Source: Ochrobactrum teleogrylli (GTDB taxonomy: Bacteria > Pseudomonadota > Alphaproteobacteria > Rhizobiales > Rhizobiaceae). From it: a stretch of 64,000 nt of DNA. Below are positions 52,182-61,049 of this stretch, piece after piece; the first letter of the stretch is position 1; each line of letters begins with the position of its first letter. The stretch covers positions 62,001 to 126,000 of the forward strand of contig NZ_VEWL01000013.1 in assembly GCF_006376685.1 (NCBI RefSeq), in the 5' to 3' direction. The notes below the pieces were generated by a model, which was not told the DNA's origin, did no database searches, and saw only the letters and a list, made by a program, of their open reading frames with translations. Made by a program: the position numbers and the translations under genes.

Positions 52182-52967
52182 TCAGTATCCGAGAAATTGA
52201 ACCGGTTGCTTGTTCGGGAAGTTGTGGATGGCAGCCCGGAAATCATGCGTATAAGTGGCTTCCATGAAGGCTGCCTTTTCTGCCTCAAGTTGAGCCGCCA
52301 ACGAAAGATCCGCGGCCAGCAATTGCTTGAACAGTCCAAAGGCTCGTGTTGGGCCAGAGGCAATTTTTTGTATCAGGGCAGAAAGCTGTTCCTGGTAACT
52401 GCTATCCTCAACCACGTCGTTGACGATCCCAACTGCTTTGGCCTGACTGGCATTGAGTTTGCCACCCTTGAGCATAAGGGCAAAAGCAGCACGCGGCCCC
52501 AGCTTTTGCCGAAGATACCAGCTGCCGCCACAATCGGGCACCGTCGCCAGTCGATCATAAGCAAGAATGAACTCTGCTGATTGACTGCAGATGGCATAGT
52601 CTGCCGATAGAACCATGCTCAATCCGGCGCCAGCTGCCGGTCCGTGTATTGCCGCGATGACAGGCACTGGCAATTGCTGCAGGATTAACAAAGCTGGGTG
52701 CATGTGGCGCAATATGCGCTGCAAGACAAGATCAGCCCGATCAGGGTCGGCTGCAAAAGCCGCGACATCTCCACCTGCCATAAACGCTTTGCCCGCGCCT
52801 TTGAGAACGACGCAACGTATGCCCTTGTCCGATGCTATGGCTTGCACGGCCTCATGAAAGGCCGCTGCCATCGCCTCATCGATAGCGTTGTATTTTTCAG
52901 GGCGGTTGAATGTGACGGTGCTGATGCCGGTTGCTCTATTCATATCGACGAGGATTGGGGTCGTCAT
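52182..52967 (-). CDS. Enoyl-CoA hydratase/isomerase family protein, PaaG-like (third crotonase)
   Basis: A 261-aa crotonase-fold protein. The oxyanion-hole segments are GKAFMAGGDVAAFA (near 62) and HGPAAGAGLSMVL (near 108). Neither of the two glutamates of true hydratases is seen: the helix reads FILAYDRLATVPDCGGSWYL (near 133) and LGPRAAFALMLKGG. The PDCGG(S/T)W pattern is that of PaaG-type isomerases, whose catalytic acid is the Asp of this motif. An isomerase or lyase is likelier than a hydratase. Its start overlaps the end of the DMT exporter gene by 32 bases. Confidence 0.83.
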   Translation of the reverse strand: MTTPILVDMNRATGISTVTFNRPEKYNAIDEAMAAAFHEAVQAIASDKGIRCVVLKGAGKAFMAGGDVAAFAADPDRADLVLQRILRHMHPALLILQQLPVPVIAAIHGPAAGAGLSMVLSADYAICSQSAEFILAYDRLATVPDCGGSWYLRQKLGPRAAFALMLKGGKLNASQAKAVGIVNDVVEDSSYQEQLSALIQKIASGPTRAFGLFKQLLAADLSLAAQLEAEKAAFMEATYTHDFRAAIHNFPNKQPVQFLGY

Positions 52968-53859
52968 TTGTGGATCCCTTGATACAGTTCTGCGGATTGG
53001 GTTGTGGATCGATGCGGCTGGTTTTGATGGTCAATGTGACGCTGCCTAGAATAATGAACGTGCCGAGAATGGCATTGAGACTGGGATGAATGCCCCAGAA
53101 CAGCCAGGTGACCGTAATCGACCAGATCAGCCCCGAATAACCGAAGGGGGCAAGGAGGGCAGGTGATGTCATGCGGTAGGCAATGGCGCTTAAACCTATG
53201 CCCATGCTGGAGAATGCCGCCGCAGCCCCAAACTGGGCAAGGTGTGGGACTTGCAGTCCACGCCAATGCTCTATGGCGAACGGGGCGACAAATAGCGCCG
53301 AAAAGAACGCGCCAAAAAACGAGATCGTCCACAGGTTATCTTCGGACGGAATCCAACGCGAACTGATCGCATTGATGGCGTAAAACACGCTCGATGTCCC
53401 AGCCAGCCCCATAGCGTAATTGAAGTTGGATGCCCGTGGATTGATCGCCACAACCACGCCAAGGAAACAGAAACAGATCGACAGCCATGTGCGAAAACTG
53501 ACATTCTCCTTGAGCAGAAAACGGGACATCGCAGTGATAATGACGGGTGTCATAAAGAGAATGACTGCCGCCTCAGCGACAGTCAGAGTTTTCAGGGAAG
53601 CGATGTATAAATAGGCGGCAATCAAGCCAAAGGCTCCCCGCAGCGCATGTAGCCCAATTCTGGCCGACCATATTTTGCTTCGCCCGGTTGTCCGCACATG
53701 AAACAGGTAAAGAATCGGCAATGCCATCAGGCCGCGGATCAAAATGATCGATGACACATCATAGTCGCTGATGAGAAACTTGGTCGTCGTATCATTCAGG
53801 GTAAAAGCAAGACTGCTTGTGCAGAGAGCGGCAGCGCCAAGGAAACGCAGTGGGATCAT
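52936..53859 (-). CDS. EamA/DMT-superfamily transporter
   Basis: A 307-aa inner-membrane protein with about ten hydrophobic segments in two EamA repeats (first about 6-135, second about 145-280). Typical features are DTTTKFLISDYDVSSIILIRG near 23 and LKTLTVAEAAVILFMTPVII near 88, the end of the first repeat. Such proteins export or import small metabolites. In the operon with the crotonase and the aldehyde dehydrogenase it may move the pathway's substrate or a toxic by-product. The C-terminal tail is hydrophilic and overlaps the next gene. Confidence 0.83.
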   Translation of the reverse strand: MIPLRFLGAAALCTSSLAFTLNDTTTKFLISDYDVSSIILIRGLMALPILYLFHVRTTGRSKIWSARIGLHALRGAFGLIAAYLYIASLKTLTVAEAAVILFMTPVIITAMSRFLLKENVSFRTWLSICFCFLGVVVAINPRASNFNYAMGLAGTSSVFYAINAISSRWIPSEDNLWTISFFGAFFSALFVAPFAIEHWRGLQVPHLAQFGAAAAFSSMGIGLSAIAYRMTSPALLAPFGYSGLIWSITVTWLFWGIHPSLNAILGTFIILGSVTLTIKTSRIDPQPNPQNCIKGSTNDDPNPRRYE

Positions 53860-53943
53860 GCGGCCCCCTCAAGGTCAGTCGCGACCTGAAGATAATCGCA
53901 AGGACAGTGCTTACAGTGGGGAAGGTTTATCGCGGTCGTTACA

Positions 53944-54132
53944 TCATACATGTGGACGCGCCATGACCGCGACAGGTTGCCGCTCTGGAGACCACGCCCG
54001 AACTATCAGACCAGCCGTCGGCGACACGGGATTCGGGGCTCCTGCGTGCTGTTCCGGGGGTGGTGAATTCGAAGATACTGGGCGGTGATTTAGACTACGT
54101 CCTTGATATGGCGTGATCTTTCGCAGTTTCAT
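53944..54132 (-). CDS. Small open reading frame with strong ribosome-binding site, uncertain
   Basis: A 62-aa frame starting at an ATG with TTGGAGGGGGAACATC immediately in front, better than most start sites in the window. The product begins MKLRKITPYQGRSLN, is rich in Pro, Ser and Arg, and I do not recognise it. It could be a real small protein, a leader peptide for the exporter-crotonase-aldehyde dehydrogenase operon (whose first gene starts 84 bases downstream on the same strand), or the remnant of a truncated gene. The rest of the 440-base gap to the nitronate monooxygenase holds nothing else I can support. Confidence 0.3.
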   Translation of the reverse strand: MKLRKITPYQGRSLNHRPVSSNSPPPEQHAGAPNPVSPTAGLIVRAWSPERQPVAVMARPHV

Positions 54133-54299
54133 GATGTTCCCCCTCCAATTGGCCCTCTTTATGGGGCTCCGACGAAAATCATCGTGTTATATCTGCATGT
54201 TAATAAAAAGTTGGACGTTCAGCAAATTTTTTGTTTGACTTCATCTGCGGCGAATTTCAGTATCTAATCATCAGGTTTGATTGCAGCAGGGAGTGGGGC

Positions 54300-55274
54300 G
54301 TGAAGACCCGAGTAACCGAGCTATTGAAAACGAAATACCCGATCATTCAAGGCGGAATGCAATGGGTTGGTCGTGCCGAACTTGCATCAGCTGTATCGAA
54401 TGCGGGCGGCCTTGGAATCTTGACAGCACTGACGCAACCTAGTCCCAAAGCGCTAAGCGAAGAGATCGCTCGCTGCCGGCAGATGACCGATAAACCATTT
54501 GGCGTCAATCTCACGATACTCCCCACGACAGCGCCTCCACCTTATGAAGAGTATCTTGATGCGGCGCTACAGTCGGGTGTGAAGGTGATAGAGACGGCGG
54601 GACGCAGTCCAAAAGAGTTCATCGAGAAAGTAAAGGCGGCTGGTGCGGTTGTCGTTCACAAATGTACGGCTGTACGTCATGCGCTGTCAGCGGAACGGGC
54701 TGGTGTCGACGCCATTTCCATCGATGGATTTGAAGCGGCGGGGCATCCGGGTGAGGATGATGTTGGCGGTTTGGTCCTTTTTGCCGCTGCAGCGGCGCAG
54801 GTCAAAATTCCATTGATCGCCTCGGGCGGTATCGGCACTGGCGAAGGCATGGCGGCAGCTTTTATGCTCGGTGCCGAGGGCGTGAACATGGGGACGCGCT
54901 TTTGTGCCACCAAAGAAGCTCCCATTCATGAGAACATCAAACAGGCGCTGGTCAATGCCGGTGAGCGCGACACCAATTTGATCTTTCGAACGTTCAGAAA
55001 CACCGGGCGTGTTTTGAAAAATGCAATCTCCGATGAAGTCGTCGCTATCGAAGGTCGACCGGGCGGTGCGGAGTTTACAGATGTTCGACCGCTGGTTTCC
55101 GGAGAGCGAGGTCGCCACGCGCTGACAATTGGCGAACTGGATAGCGGTCTGGTCTGGGCAAGTCAGACGCTTGGGTTGATCAAGGATATTCCGAGCTGTC
55201 AGGAGCTTATCGAGCGTATGGTCAGTGATTGCCGCCTTGCCATGACAAGGGGGTTACGCGCATTTTCCAACTGA
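54300..55274 (+). CDS. Nitronate monooxygenase family protein (2-nitropropane dioxygenase-like)
   Basis: A 324-aa FMN-dependent TIM-barrel oxidoreductase. Family motifs are YPIIQGGMQWVGRAELASA near 12, FGVNLTILP near 72, the active-site stretch IDGFEAAGHPGEDD near 142 with the conserved His, and LIASGGIGTGEGMAAAFMLG near 175. These enzymes oxidise alkyl nitronates, but many act as enoyl-ACP or quinone reductases. The start is a GTG with a CAGGGAG site; a longer frame from 54231 lacks one. It heads the plus-strand CoA-pathway genes. Confidence 0.84.
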   Translation: MKTRVTELLKTKYPIIQGGMQWVGRAELASAVSNAGGLGILTALTQPSPKALSEEIARCRQMTDKPFGVNLTILPTTAPPPYEEYLDAALQSGVKVIETAGRSPKEFIEKVKAAGAVVVHKCTAVRHALSAERAGVDAISIDGFEAAGHPGEDDVGGLVLFAAAAAQVKIPLIASGGIGTGEGMAAAFMLGAEGVNMGTRFCATKEAPIHENIKQALVNAGERDTNLIFRTFRNTGRVLKNAISDEVVAIEGRPGGAEFTDVRPLVSGERGRHALTIGELDSGLVWASQTLGLIKDIPSCQELIERMVSDCRLAMTRGLRAFSN

Positions 55275-55378
55275 CTTTTGTCAGCGGAATGCCGAATAAG
55301 GTGCTTTGGAGGAAGTGCCTTTGCCGGTTGTTGCATGCAAAAAAACGCGGCTAGTGGGTCGCATAGGGAGGAGGAACA

Positions 55379-56410
55379 ATGAAAAAGACATTCATATTGG
55401 GCGCAGTGCTTGCCATGGCAGCCGGTTCGGCTGTGGCTGAAGAAAAGGTCAGTTATGCGTCCTACGGCGGCGCCTATCAGGAAGGCGTGCGAAAGGCCAT
55501 TCTTGACCACTTGCCCCAAGACCATGGCATGACCGTTGTCGATTATGTACTGGCTGGCGGTATCCGCGATATCCGTACCAAGGTGCGTGCAAATGCGGTT
55601 GATATCGATGTGGCCGAACTCTATGGTGGTCTGTGTGATCTGGCCGGTAAAGAAGAGCTTCTGGTTCCGCTCGATTATTCAAAAATTCCCAATGCGGCTG
55701 GAATCCCGGAACACCTGCGCTCAAAATATTGGGTAGGATTCACCGCCTATACGTCGGTCCTTGCCTATAACAAAAACGTTTATGGTGACAAGGGGCCACA
55801 AAACTGGGCCGACTTCTTCGATACGGAAAAATTCCCCGGCAGCCGCGCTATCTCGGGGAATTCGCCAGCGACAAATATGGAAATTGCCCTGATGGCCGAT
55901 GGCGTGGCCAAGGACAAGATTTATCCCATTGATATGGAGAGGGCGATGGCCAAATGGTCTACGCTGAAACCGAATATCAGTGTTCAATGGGCCACGGGCG
56001 CGCAGGCGACCCAGCTCGCAACGTCCGAAGAGGTCGATATGTTATCGATCTGGGCAGCCCGCATAGATGCTGCCATCAAGGAAGGCGCACCTTATACCTA
56101 TAAGCTTGACGACGCGGTGATGGATGTGGAATGCCTGGTCATTCCCAAAAATTCACCCAATCCGGAAGGTGCAATGCGCCTGGTCAACCATCTGCTCGAC
56201 CCGAAATATCAGGCGAACCTGCCAAATTATATCGCCTATGGCCCGATGAACCAGGATGCCTTCAAACAAGGGCTTGTACCCGCCGACAAGGCGGCGAGCA
56301 TTGTCACGAGCACTGAGAATCTCAAGAAGCAGCTCATCACCAACATGCCGTACTGGGCCGAAAATCACGAAAAGGCGCAGACCATGTGGGACAAGGCTAT
56401 GATGCAATAG
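55379..56410 (+). CDS. Polyamine-type ABC transporter substrate-binding protein
   Basis: A 343-aa receptor of the PotD/SBP_bac family. Residues 1-20 are a Sec signal peptide ending AVA, in contrast to the Tat signal of the paralogue at 47578. The mature protein shows VSYASYGGAYQEGVRKAI at about 23-40, a TAYTSVLAYNKNVYG stretch near 122 and NWADFFDTEKFPGSRAI near 140. GGAGGAGG lies ahead of the ATG. The ligand is unknown; the following CoA-pathway enzymes suggest an amine- or acid-bearing aromatic or branched compound. Confidence 0.88.
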   Translation: MKKTFILGAVLAMAAGSAVAEEKVSYASYGGAYQEGVRKAILDHLPQDHGMTVVDYVLAGGIRDIRTKVRANAVDIDVAELYGGLCDLAGKEELLVPLDYSKIPNAAGIPEHLRSKYWVGFTAYTSVLAYNKNVYGDKGPQNWADFFDTEKFPGSRAISGNSPATNMEIALMADGVAKDKIYPIDMERAMAKWSTLKPNISVQWATGAQATQLATSEEVDMLSIWAARIDAAIKEGAPYTYKLDDAVMDVECLVIPKNSPNPEGAMRLVNHLLDPKYQANLPNYIAYGPMNQDAFKQGLVPADKAASIVTSTENLKKQLITNMPYWAENHEKAQTMWDKAMMQ

Positions 56411-56422
56411 CTGGTTCTGGAA

Positions 56423-56446
56423 GGTTGGAGGCTTCGGCCTCCAACC
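56423..56446 (+). other. Stem-loop with TTCG tetraloop after the binding-protein gene
   Basis: A perfect 10-bp stem (GGTTGGAGGC / GCCTCCAACC) closed by TTCG, 13 bases after the binding-protein stop and 85 before the ATPase start. The ATCTTCTTC behind it is only moderately T-rich, so it is probably a partial terminator or an mRNA-stabilising element. Confidence 0.7.
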
Positions 56447-56530
56447 CGGAATCTTCTTCATGGAGCCCAAGATTACAGTCTGTAGCTGACAATGCTGCGG
56501 TGTCCTGTTGTGCGCTGATGGAAAGCAGAG

Positions 56531-57628
56531 ATGAAACACTCCTCGACGACGGCTTTGCCGGTTACGATCCAAGCACTGTCCAAACATTACGGCACGGTCC
56601 GGGCGGTTGACGACGTATCGCTGGCGATTAAAGCCGGTGAATTTCTCACATTGCTCGGCCCTTCCGGGTCAGGAAAAACAAGCCTTCTGATGATGATTGC
56701 GGGCTTTTCCCGTCCGACGGATGGTTCGATCAAGATTGGTACACAGGAAATCGTGCATCTTCCGCCCCATAAGCGCAATATCGGCATGGTTTTTCAGAAC
56801 TATGCCCTGTTCCCGCATATGTCGGTATTCGAGAATGTCGCTTATCCGCTGCGTTTGCGTAAGATCGGTCGAGCCGAAATCGAGGAACGGGTCAAGAAAG
56901 TACTCGATCTGGTGCAACTGGGTGGCTATGGCGAGCGTAAGATCACCGAACTGTCTGGGGGACAACGCCAGCGTATAGCGCTGGCGCGCGCCATCGTGTT
57001 CGAACCGCGCATTCTGCTGATGGATGAACCCTTGTCCGCGCTCGACAAGCAACTGCGGGAAACGATGCAGATCGAAATCCGCAAACTGCATGACCGGCTG
57101 GACATGACGACCATTTCCGTCACGCATGATCAGCGTGAAGCGCTCACAATGTCGGACCGGATTGCCGTATTTTCGAAGGGCAAACTGGCCCAGATCGCGT
57201 CGCCGACCGATCTTTATGAACACCCGGAAAGCCGTTTTGTTGCGGAATTCATTGGTGAAACCAGTTTTCTGCCGCTCCGGCGCACTAACGCTGGTGTCAG
57301 CTATGGCGACCAGGGCGTTAATTTGTCGGATGATGTGGGCGAACTGCACGACAACATGTTGCTGAGCATGCGCCCCGAGCGTCTGCGTTTTGCCACAGAC
57401 GAAGCGGCGGCGCGCGCTTCGGGAGCGAACCTGTTTTCCGGTCAGGTCGTCACGGCCATCTACCAGGGTGAATGCCTGCTTTTCGAGGTCATGCTGGATG
57501 GTGGCCATAAGGTATTCACACGCATTGCCAACCGCTCGGAAAATCTGCGGGCAGTGCCAAAGGTTGGTGAACGCGTGGCGCTGCGTCTGGAACGGGCGGA
57601 CGCGCGGCTTGTGCGCGCGGAGGCTTGA
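56531..57628 (+). CDS. Polyamine-type ABC transporter ATP-binding protein (PotA type)
   Basis: A 365-aa ATPase. Walker A is GPSGSGKTS (about 43-51), the Q-loop region VFQNYALFPHMSVFENVAYP (near 95), the signature [15 protein letters not shown] (near 143) and Walker B ILLMDEPLSALDKQ (near 165). A TOBE domain occupies the C-terminal third. Translation starts 120 bases after the binding-protein stop. The stop codon overlaps the next gene's possible start (ATGATG), coupling it to the permease. Confidence 0.9.
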   Translation: MKHSSTTALPVTIQALSKHYGTVRAVDDVSLAIKAGEFLTLLGPSGSGKTSLLMMIAGFSRPTDGSIKIGTQEIVHLPPHKRNIGMVFQNYALFPHMSVFENVAYPLRLRKIGRAEIEERVKKVLDLVQLGGYGERKITELSGGQRQRIALARAIVFEPRILLMDEPLSALDKQLRETMQIEIRKLHDRLDMTTISVTHDQREALTMSDRIAVFSKGKLAQIASPTDLYEHPESRFVAEFIGETSFLPLRRTNAGVSYGDQGVNLSDDVGELHDNMLLSMRPERLRFATDEAAARASGANLFSGQVVTAIYQGECLLFEVMLDGGHKVFTRIANRSENLRAVPKVGERVALRLERADARLVRAEA

Positions 57629-57630
57629 TG

Positions 57631-58557
57631 ATGACAAAAGCTGTTGTCTCATTTCCTGTTGCAGCCCCCAGACCAGTGACGCAAGCCGAACTGAATGAAA
57701 ACCGCCGTGCGCTGAACCGCGAAAAAAAATACGAAAGCTGGTCGATGGTGCGCCTCACCATCCCTGCACTCGCTATTGTTGGCATCTTGATGGTGGCGCC
57801 GCTTTTGTGGTTGCTGTCGATGTCTTTTGTCGACATCAATGGAGAACATGGTCTCGGAAATTTCCGATTGTTCTTTTCGGAACCTGTCTACATCGAGATG
57901 TTTCTCAATACGTTCAAGATCGCGCTCATCGTCACCGTTATCTGCCTGCTGCTCGGCTATCCGGTTGCCTATCTGATGTCGATCCTGTCCCCCAAATGGG
58001 CGGGGCTACTGATGTTGGCAGTGCTGGTGCCCTTCTGGACCTCCGGGCTGGTGCGCACCTTTTCATGGCTTATCATTTTGCAGCGCAACGGCGTGGTCAA
58101 TAAGACATTGCAAGGCCTTGGCTTGATCAACCAGCCGCTGGCATTGGTCAACAACACCACCGGCGTTGTCATCGGTATGGTGCATATCATGATCCCGTTT
58201 CTGGTGCTGCCGCTTTATGCATCGATGAAGGCCATCGACGCCAATCTGATGCGTGCTGCCGCCAATGTGGGGTCGTCGCCAACGCACGCGTTCCTGCGCA
58301 TCTTCCTTCCGCTTTCAATGCCCGGATTGGTCGCTGGCGCCATAATGGTGTTCGTCATGTGCCTCGGCTTTTACATCACGCCCGCACTGCTCGGCGGTGG
58401 CAAGGTAAAGATGATTGCGCAGCGCATTGAGGAGATGATCTCGCTTTACCCGACATGGGGTCCTGCGGCTGCCCTTGCGGTGTTGCTGCTGGCAATGACG
58501 GCTCTTTGCTTGTGGATCAGTCTGGTGTTGGTGCGCCGGCTGTCGTCGGATCGATAG
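57631..58557 (+). CDS. Polyamine-type ABC transporter permease (PotB type)
   Basis: A 308-aa permease with six membrane segments after a 40-residue cytoplasmic tail. FWTSGLVRTFSWLIILQRNGV near 130 and the EAA loop RAAANVGSSPTHAFLRIFLPLSM near 210 are the family hallmarks; the same two elements occur in the fused protein at 44576-46345. ATG at 57628 or TTG at 57625 are alternative starts; 57631 has the best spacing to GGAGG. It works with the PotC-like permease encoded 5 bases downstream. Confidence 0.89.
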   Translation: MTKAVVSFPVAAPRPVTQAELNENRRALNREKKYESWSMVRLTIPALAIVGILMVAPLLWLLSMSFVDINGEHGLGNFRLFFSEPVYIEMFLNTFKIALIVTVICLLLGYPVAYLMSILSPKWAGLLMLAVLVPFWTSGLVRTFSWLIILQRNGVVNKTLQGLGLINQPLALVNNTTGVVIGMVHIMIPFLVLPLYASMKAIDANLMRAAANVGSSPTHAFLRIFLPLSMPGLVAGAIMVFVMCLGFYITPALLGGGKVKMIAQRIEEMISLYPTWGPAAALAVLLLAMTALCLWISLVLVRRLSSDR

Positions 58558-58562
58558 GTGGT

Positions 58563-59372
58563 ATGATGGAAGCTCACGTTTCTCACCGTGCACGTCTCTG
58601 GCTCTACATTCTCGTCGGACTGGTGCTGTTTTTTCTGATCGTTCCGACCCTGATCGTCATTCCGGTTTCGTTCAGTTCAACGACATCACTGGTTTTCCCG
58701 CCAGCAGGCTGGTCCACACGCTGGTATGCTTCATTTTTCGGTCAGGAAAAGTGGATCAGCTCGCTCTGGGTGTCGCTGCGGGTCGCATTTGGGACCATGA
58801 TCGTTGCGACTGTCACCGGCGTGGCGGCATCCTACGCTCTTAATCAGGGACGCATCGCCGTTCAGGGTCTTTTGAAGACGGTGCTGGTTGCGCCGCTGGC
58901 AGTGCCCTCGATCCTGATCGCTGTCGGCATTTTCTTTGTCTATGCAAAGATCGGAATGCTGTTGAACACCATTTGGGGCATGATCCTCGGCCATTCCGTG
59001 GTTGCGATGCCGTTTGTGATCCTGACCATGCTGGCCGGTTTCAGCAGTTATGACTCATCGCAGGAAATGGTGGCACGCAGTCTCGGTGCCAATCGGCTGA
59101 AAGCCTTTCTGACTGTGACTTTGCCTCAGCTCAAGCTCTCGGTCGCAACCTCGATGCTGTTGTCATTCCTGATCTCTTTCGACGAATTGATTATCTCGCT
59201 GATGGTGGCATCGGGGCCCATGTCGACATTGCCGCGCGTTACCTTCTCCACGCTGCGCGATGATCTCGATCCTACATTGGCGGCGGTTTCAACACTCATG
59301 CTGATTGTCACATCGCTACCACCGCTTCTGCTGCACATTTACAGCCAGCGGGCAGCAAAGAACGGTGGTTGA
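58563..59372 (+). CDS. Polyamine-type ABC transporter permease (PotC type)
   Basis: A 269-aa permease with six membrane segments. WSTRWYASFFGQEKW near 48 is the PotC opening loop, and the EAA loop is ARSLGANRLKAFLTVTLPQL near 180, followed by ISFDELIISLMVASG. The start with AGGTGG in front lies 5 bases after the PotB-like stop. A longer frame into the PotB gene exists but lacks family similarity. Confidence 0.89.
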   Translation: MMEAHVSHRARLWLYILVGLVLFFLIVPTLIVIPVSFSSTTSLVFPPAGWSTRWYASFFGQEKWISSLWVSLRVAFGTMIVATVTGVAASYALNQGRIAVQGLLKTVLVAPLAVPSILIAVGIFFVYAKIGMLLNTIWGMILGHSVVAMPFVILTMLAGFSSYDSSQEMVARSLGANRLKAFLTVTLPQLKLSVATSMLLSFLISFDELIISLMVASGPMSTLPRVTFSTLRDDLDPTLAAVSTLMLIVTSLPPLLLHIYSQRAAKNGG

Positions 59373-59373
59373 T

Positions 59374-60195
59374 ATGATTGCAGAACTTAACCGAGAAATG
59401 GATGGCTTTGTCCACCTTGAGAGACACGGATCCGTACTTGAGATCCGTATGGTCAAGCCAAAGGTCAATGCGATCTGCCGCAGTCTAAGCCGCAATCTGG
59501 AGAAGGCAGCGCTCTATTTGCAAGGTGATCCCGACCTGCGTGTCGGTATTGTGTCCAGCGGGTCAGAGCGTGCCTTTTCAGCTGGCTATGATTTCAAGGA
59601 AGGAACGGATCAGAACAGTGGTGCAAGCACCGAAGGCGCAAAAGAGGGCGGTTTCGGCGGTATAACGACGCTGTGGTCACTCAGAAAACCGCTGATCGCC
59701 GCTATTAACGCCCCGGCCATTGGCGGTGGTCTCGAAATATCGTTGGCTTGCGACATTCTGTTGATGGCGGATGACGCCTTCATCCAGTTGCCCGAGCTTG
59801 AGCGGGGACTGCTGCCCGATGGCGGGGGGCTGCAACGTCTGCCACGCCGTATTCCCTATTATGTGGCAACCGGGATGATCTGGACCGGCGACCCCATGAG
59901 CGCGCAGGATGCGCAGCGTTGGGGTTTGGTTTATCGCACCGCGTCACGAGAAAATCTTATGCCGATGGCATTGGAAATAGCCCGGAAAATTGCGGAATCT
60001 GCACCGCTGGCACAACAAGCGTTGAAAGAAGCGTTGCGTGCCGTGGATGGCATGTCAGACCGCGACGCCATGAAATTGCGAGCTGGCGATAATCCGGAGC
60101 TGTCCACCTTTGCCGCCATGTTGTCCTCGGAGGATATGATCGAAGGCCAAAAAGCCTTCCTCGAAAAACGACCGCCGCGCTGGCGCGGACGCTGA
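59374..60195 (+). CDS. Enoyl-CoA hydratase/isomerase family protein (first crotonase of the right-hand operon)
   Basis: A 273-aa crotonase-fold protein. Oxyanion-hole segments are ERAFSAGYDFKEGT (near 67) and NAPAIGGGLEISLACDIL (near 113). The first catalytic Glu position is kept (IQLPELERGLLPDGGG, near 137); the second appears as Thr or Gly (PYYVATGMIWTG), a pattern seen in dehydratases such as carnitinyl-CoA dehydratase and in some lyases. The start is one base after the PotC stop, so importer and enzyme are cotranslated. Substrate unknown. Confidence 0.84.
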   Translation: MIAELNREMDGFVHLERHGSVLEIRMVKPKVNAICRSLSRNLEKAALYLQGDPDLRVGIVSSGSERAFSAGYDFKEGTDQNSGASTEGAKEGGFGGITTLWSLRKPLIAAINAPAIGGGLEISLACDILLMADDAFIQLPELERGLLPDGGGLQRLPRRIPYYVATGMIWTGDPMSAQDAQRWGLVYRTASRENLMPMALEIARKIAESAPLAQQALKEALRAVDGMSDRDAMKLRAGDNPELSTFAAMLSSEDMIEGQKAFLEKRPPRWRGR

Positions 60196-60257
60196 ACCAA
60201 TAACTGAATGACAATTGAGACTGCCCAACCCTTGTGGCTGGGCAGAAAGGGAGAGCT

Positions 60258-61037
60258 ATGTACAAATTTCTGGAAATTGAACGTCATGACGCGGTGGGCG
60301 TTATTGCGCTCAACCGGCCGGAGGCGCGCAATGCGCTCGGTATGGGGATCACCATAGAACTGCGCAAGGCACTAAAGGAGGCGGCGGCTGATCAAACGCT
60401 CCGCACCCTTATTCTGGCCGGACGCGGTGGCGCCTTTTCAGCCGGTGCAGACGTGAAGGAATGGGCGGCGGGCAGAACGGATTGGCCGGACATGAACTGG
60501 GTCGAGGAGTCGCTGCGACTGGTTCAGCAAGTCCATGAAATGCCCAAGCCCGTTATCGCCATGATCGACGGTGCAGCCGTTGGTGCCGGTCTTGATATGG
60601 CTTTGGCGTGCGATTTTCGCTACGCATCGGAAAAGGCCAAGTTCATCTGTTCCTATACCAATGTCGGCTACAACCCGGACTGCGGCGGAACCTGGTTGAT
60701 GCCGCGCGTGATCGGTCTCGAGGCGGCAAAGCGTTTTGCTTATACAGGTGAATTATGGACCGCCCAGATTGCACTTCAAAATCGGCTCGTCAGCCACGTC
60801 AGCAGCTCTGACAATCTGTGGCAGGACACGCTGGCCTTCGCCCGGCAACTGGCGAGCGGGCCGACTGTCGCCATCGCGCAGACCAAGAAATTGCTGAACA
60901 GCGCTCATACGCGCAGCCTATCCGATCAGCAACTGGAAGAAGTAGCGGCGGGCAAGGTCTGCGCACAGACCCAAGATCATAAAGAAGGCCTGGCTGCTGC
61001 CAATGAGCGCCGCGCACCGAATTTCATCGGCGCGTAA
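60258..61037 (+). CDS. Enoyl-CoA hydratase/isomerase family protein, PaaG-like (second crotonase)
   Basis: A 259-aa crotonase-fold protein. GRGGAFSAGADVKEWA (near 55) and MIDGAAVGAGLDMALACDF (near 102) form the oxyanion hole. Both hydratase glutamates are replaced (FICSYTNVGYNPDCGGTWL, then IGLEAAKRFAYTG), and the NPDCGGTWLMPRVIG stretch is the PaaG-type isomerase pattern. An isomerase or lyase role is inferred. AAAGGGAGAG precedes the ATG; the longer frame begins 24 bases earlier without a site. It resembles the crotonase at 52182 in its active site, but lies on the other strand. Confidence 0.84.
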   Translation: MYKFLEIERHDAVGVIALNRPEARNALGMGITIELRKALKEAAADQTLRTLILAGRGGAFSAGADVKEWAAGRTDWPDMNWVEESLRLVQQVHEMPKPVIAMIDGAAVGAGLDMALACDFRYASEKAKFICSYTNVGYNPDCGGTWLMPRVIGLEAAKRFAYTGELWTAQIALQNRLVSHVSSSDNLWQDTLAFARQLASGPTVAIAQTKKLLNSAHTRSLSDQQLEEVAAGKVCAQTQDHKEGLAAANERRAPNFIGA

Positions 61038-61049
61038 AGGGGGAACACC

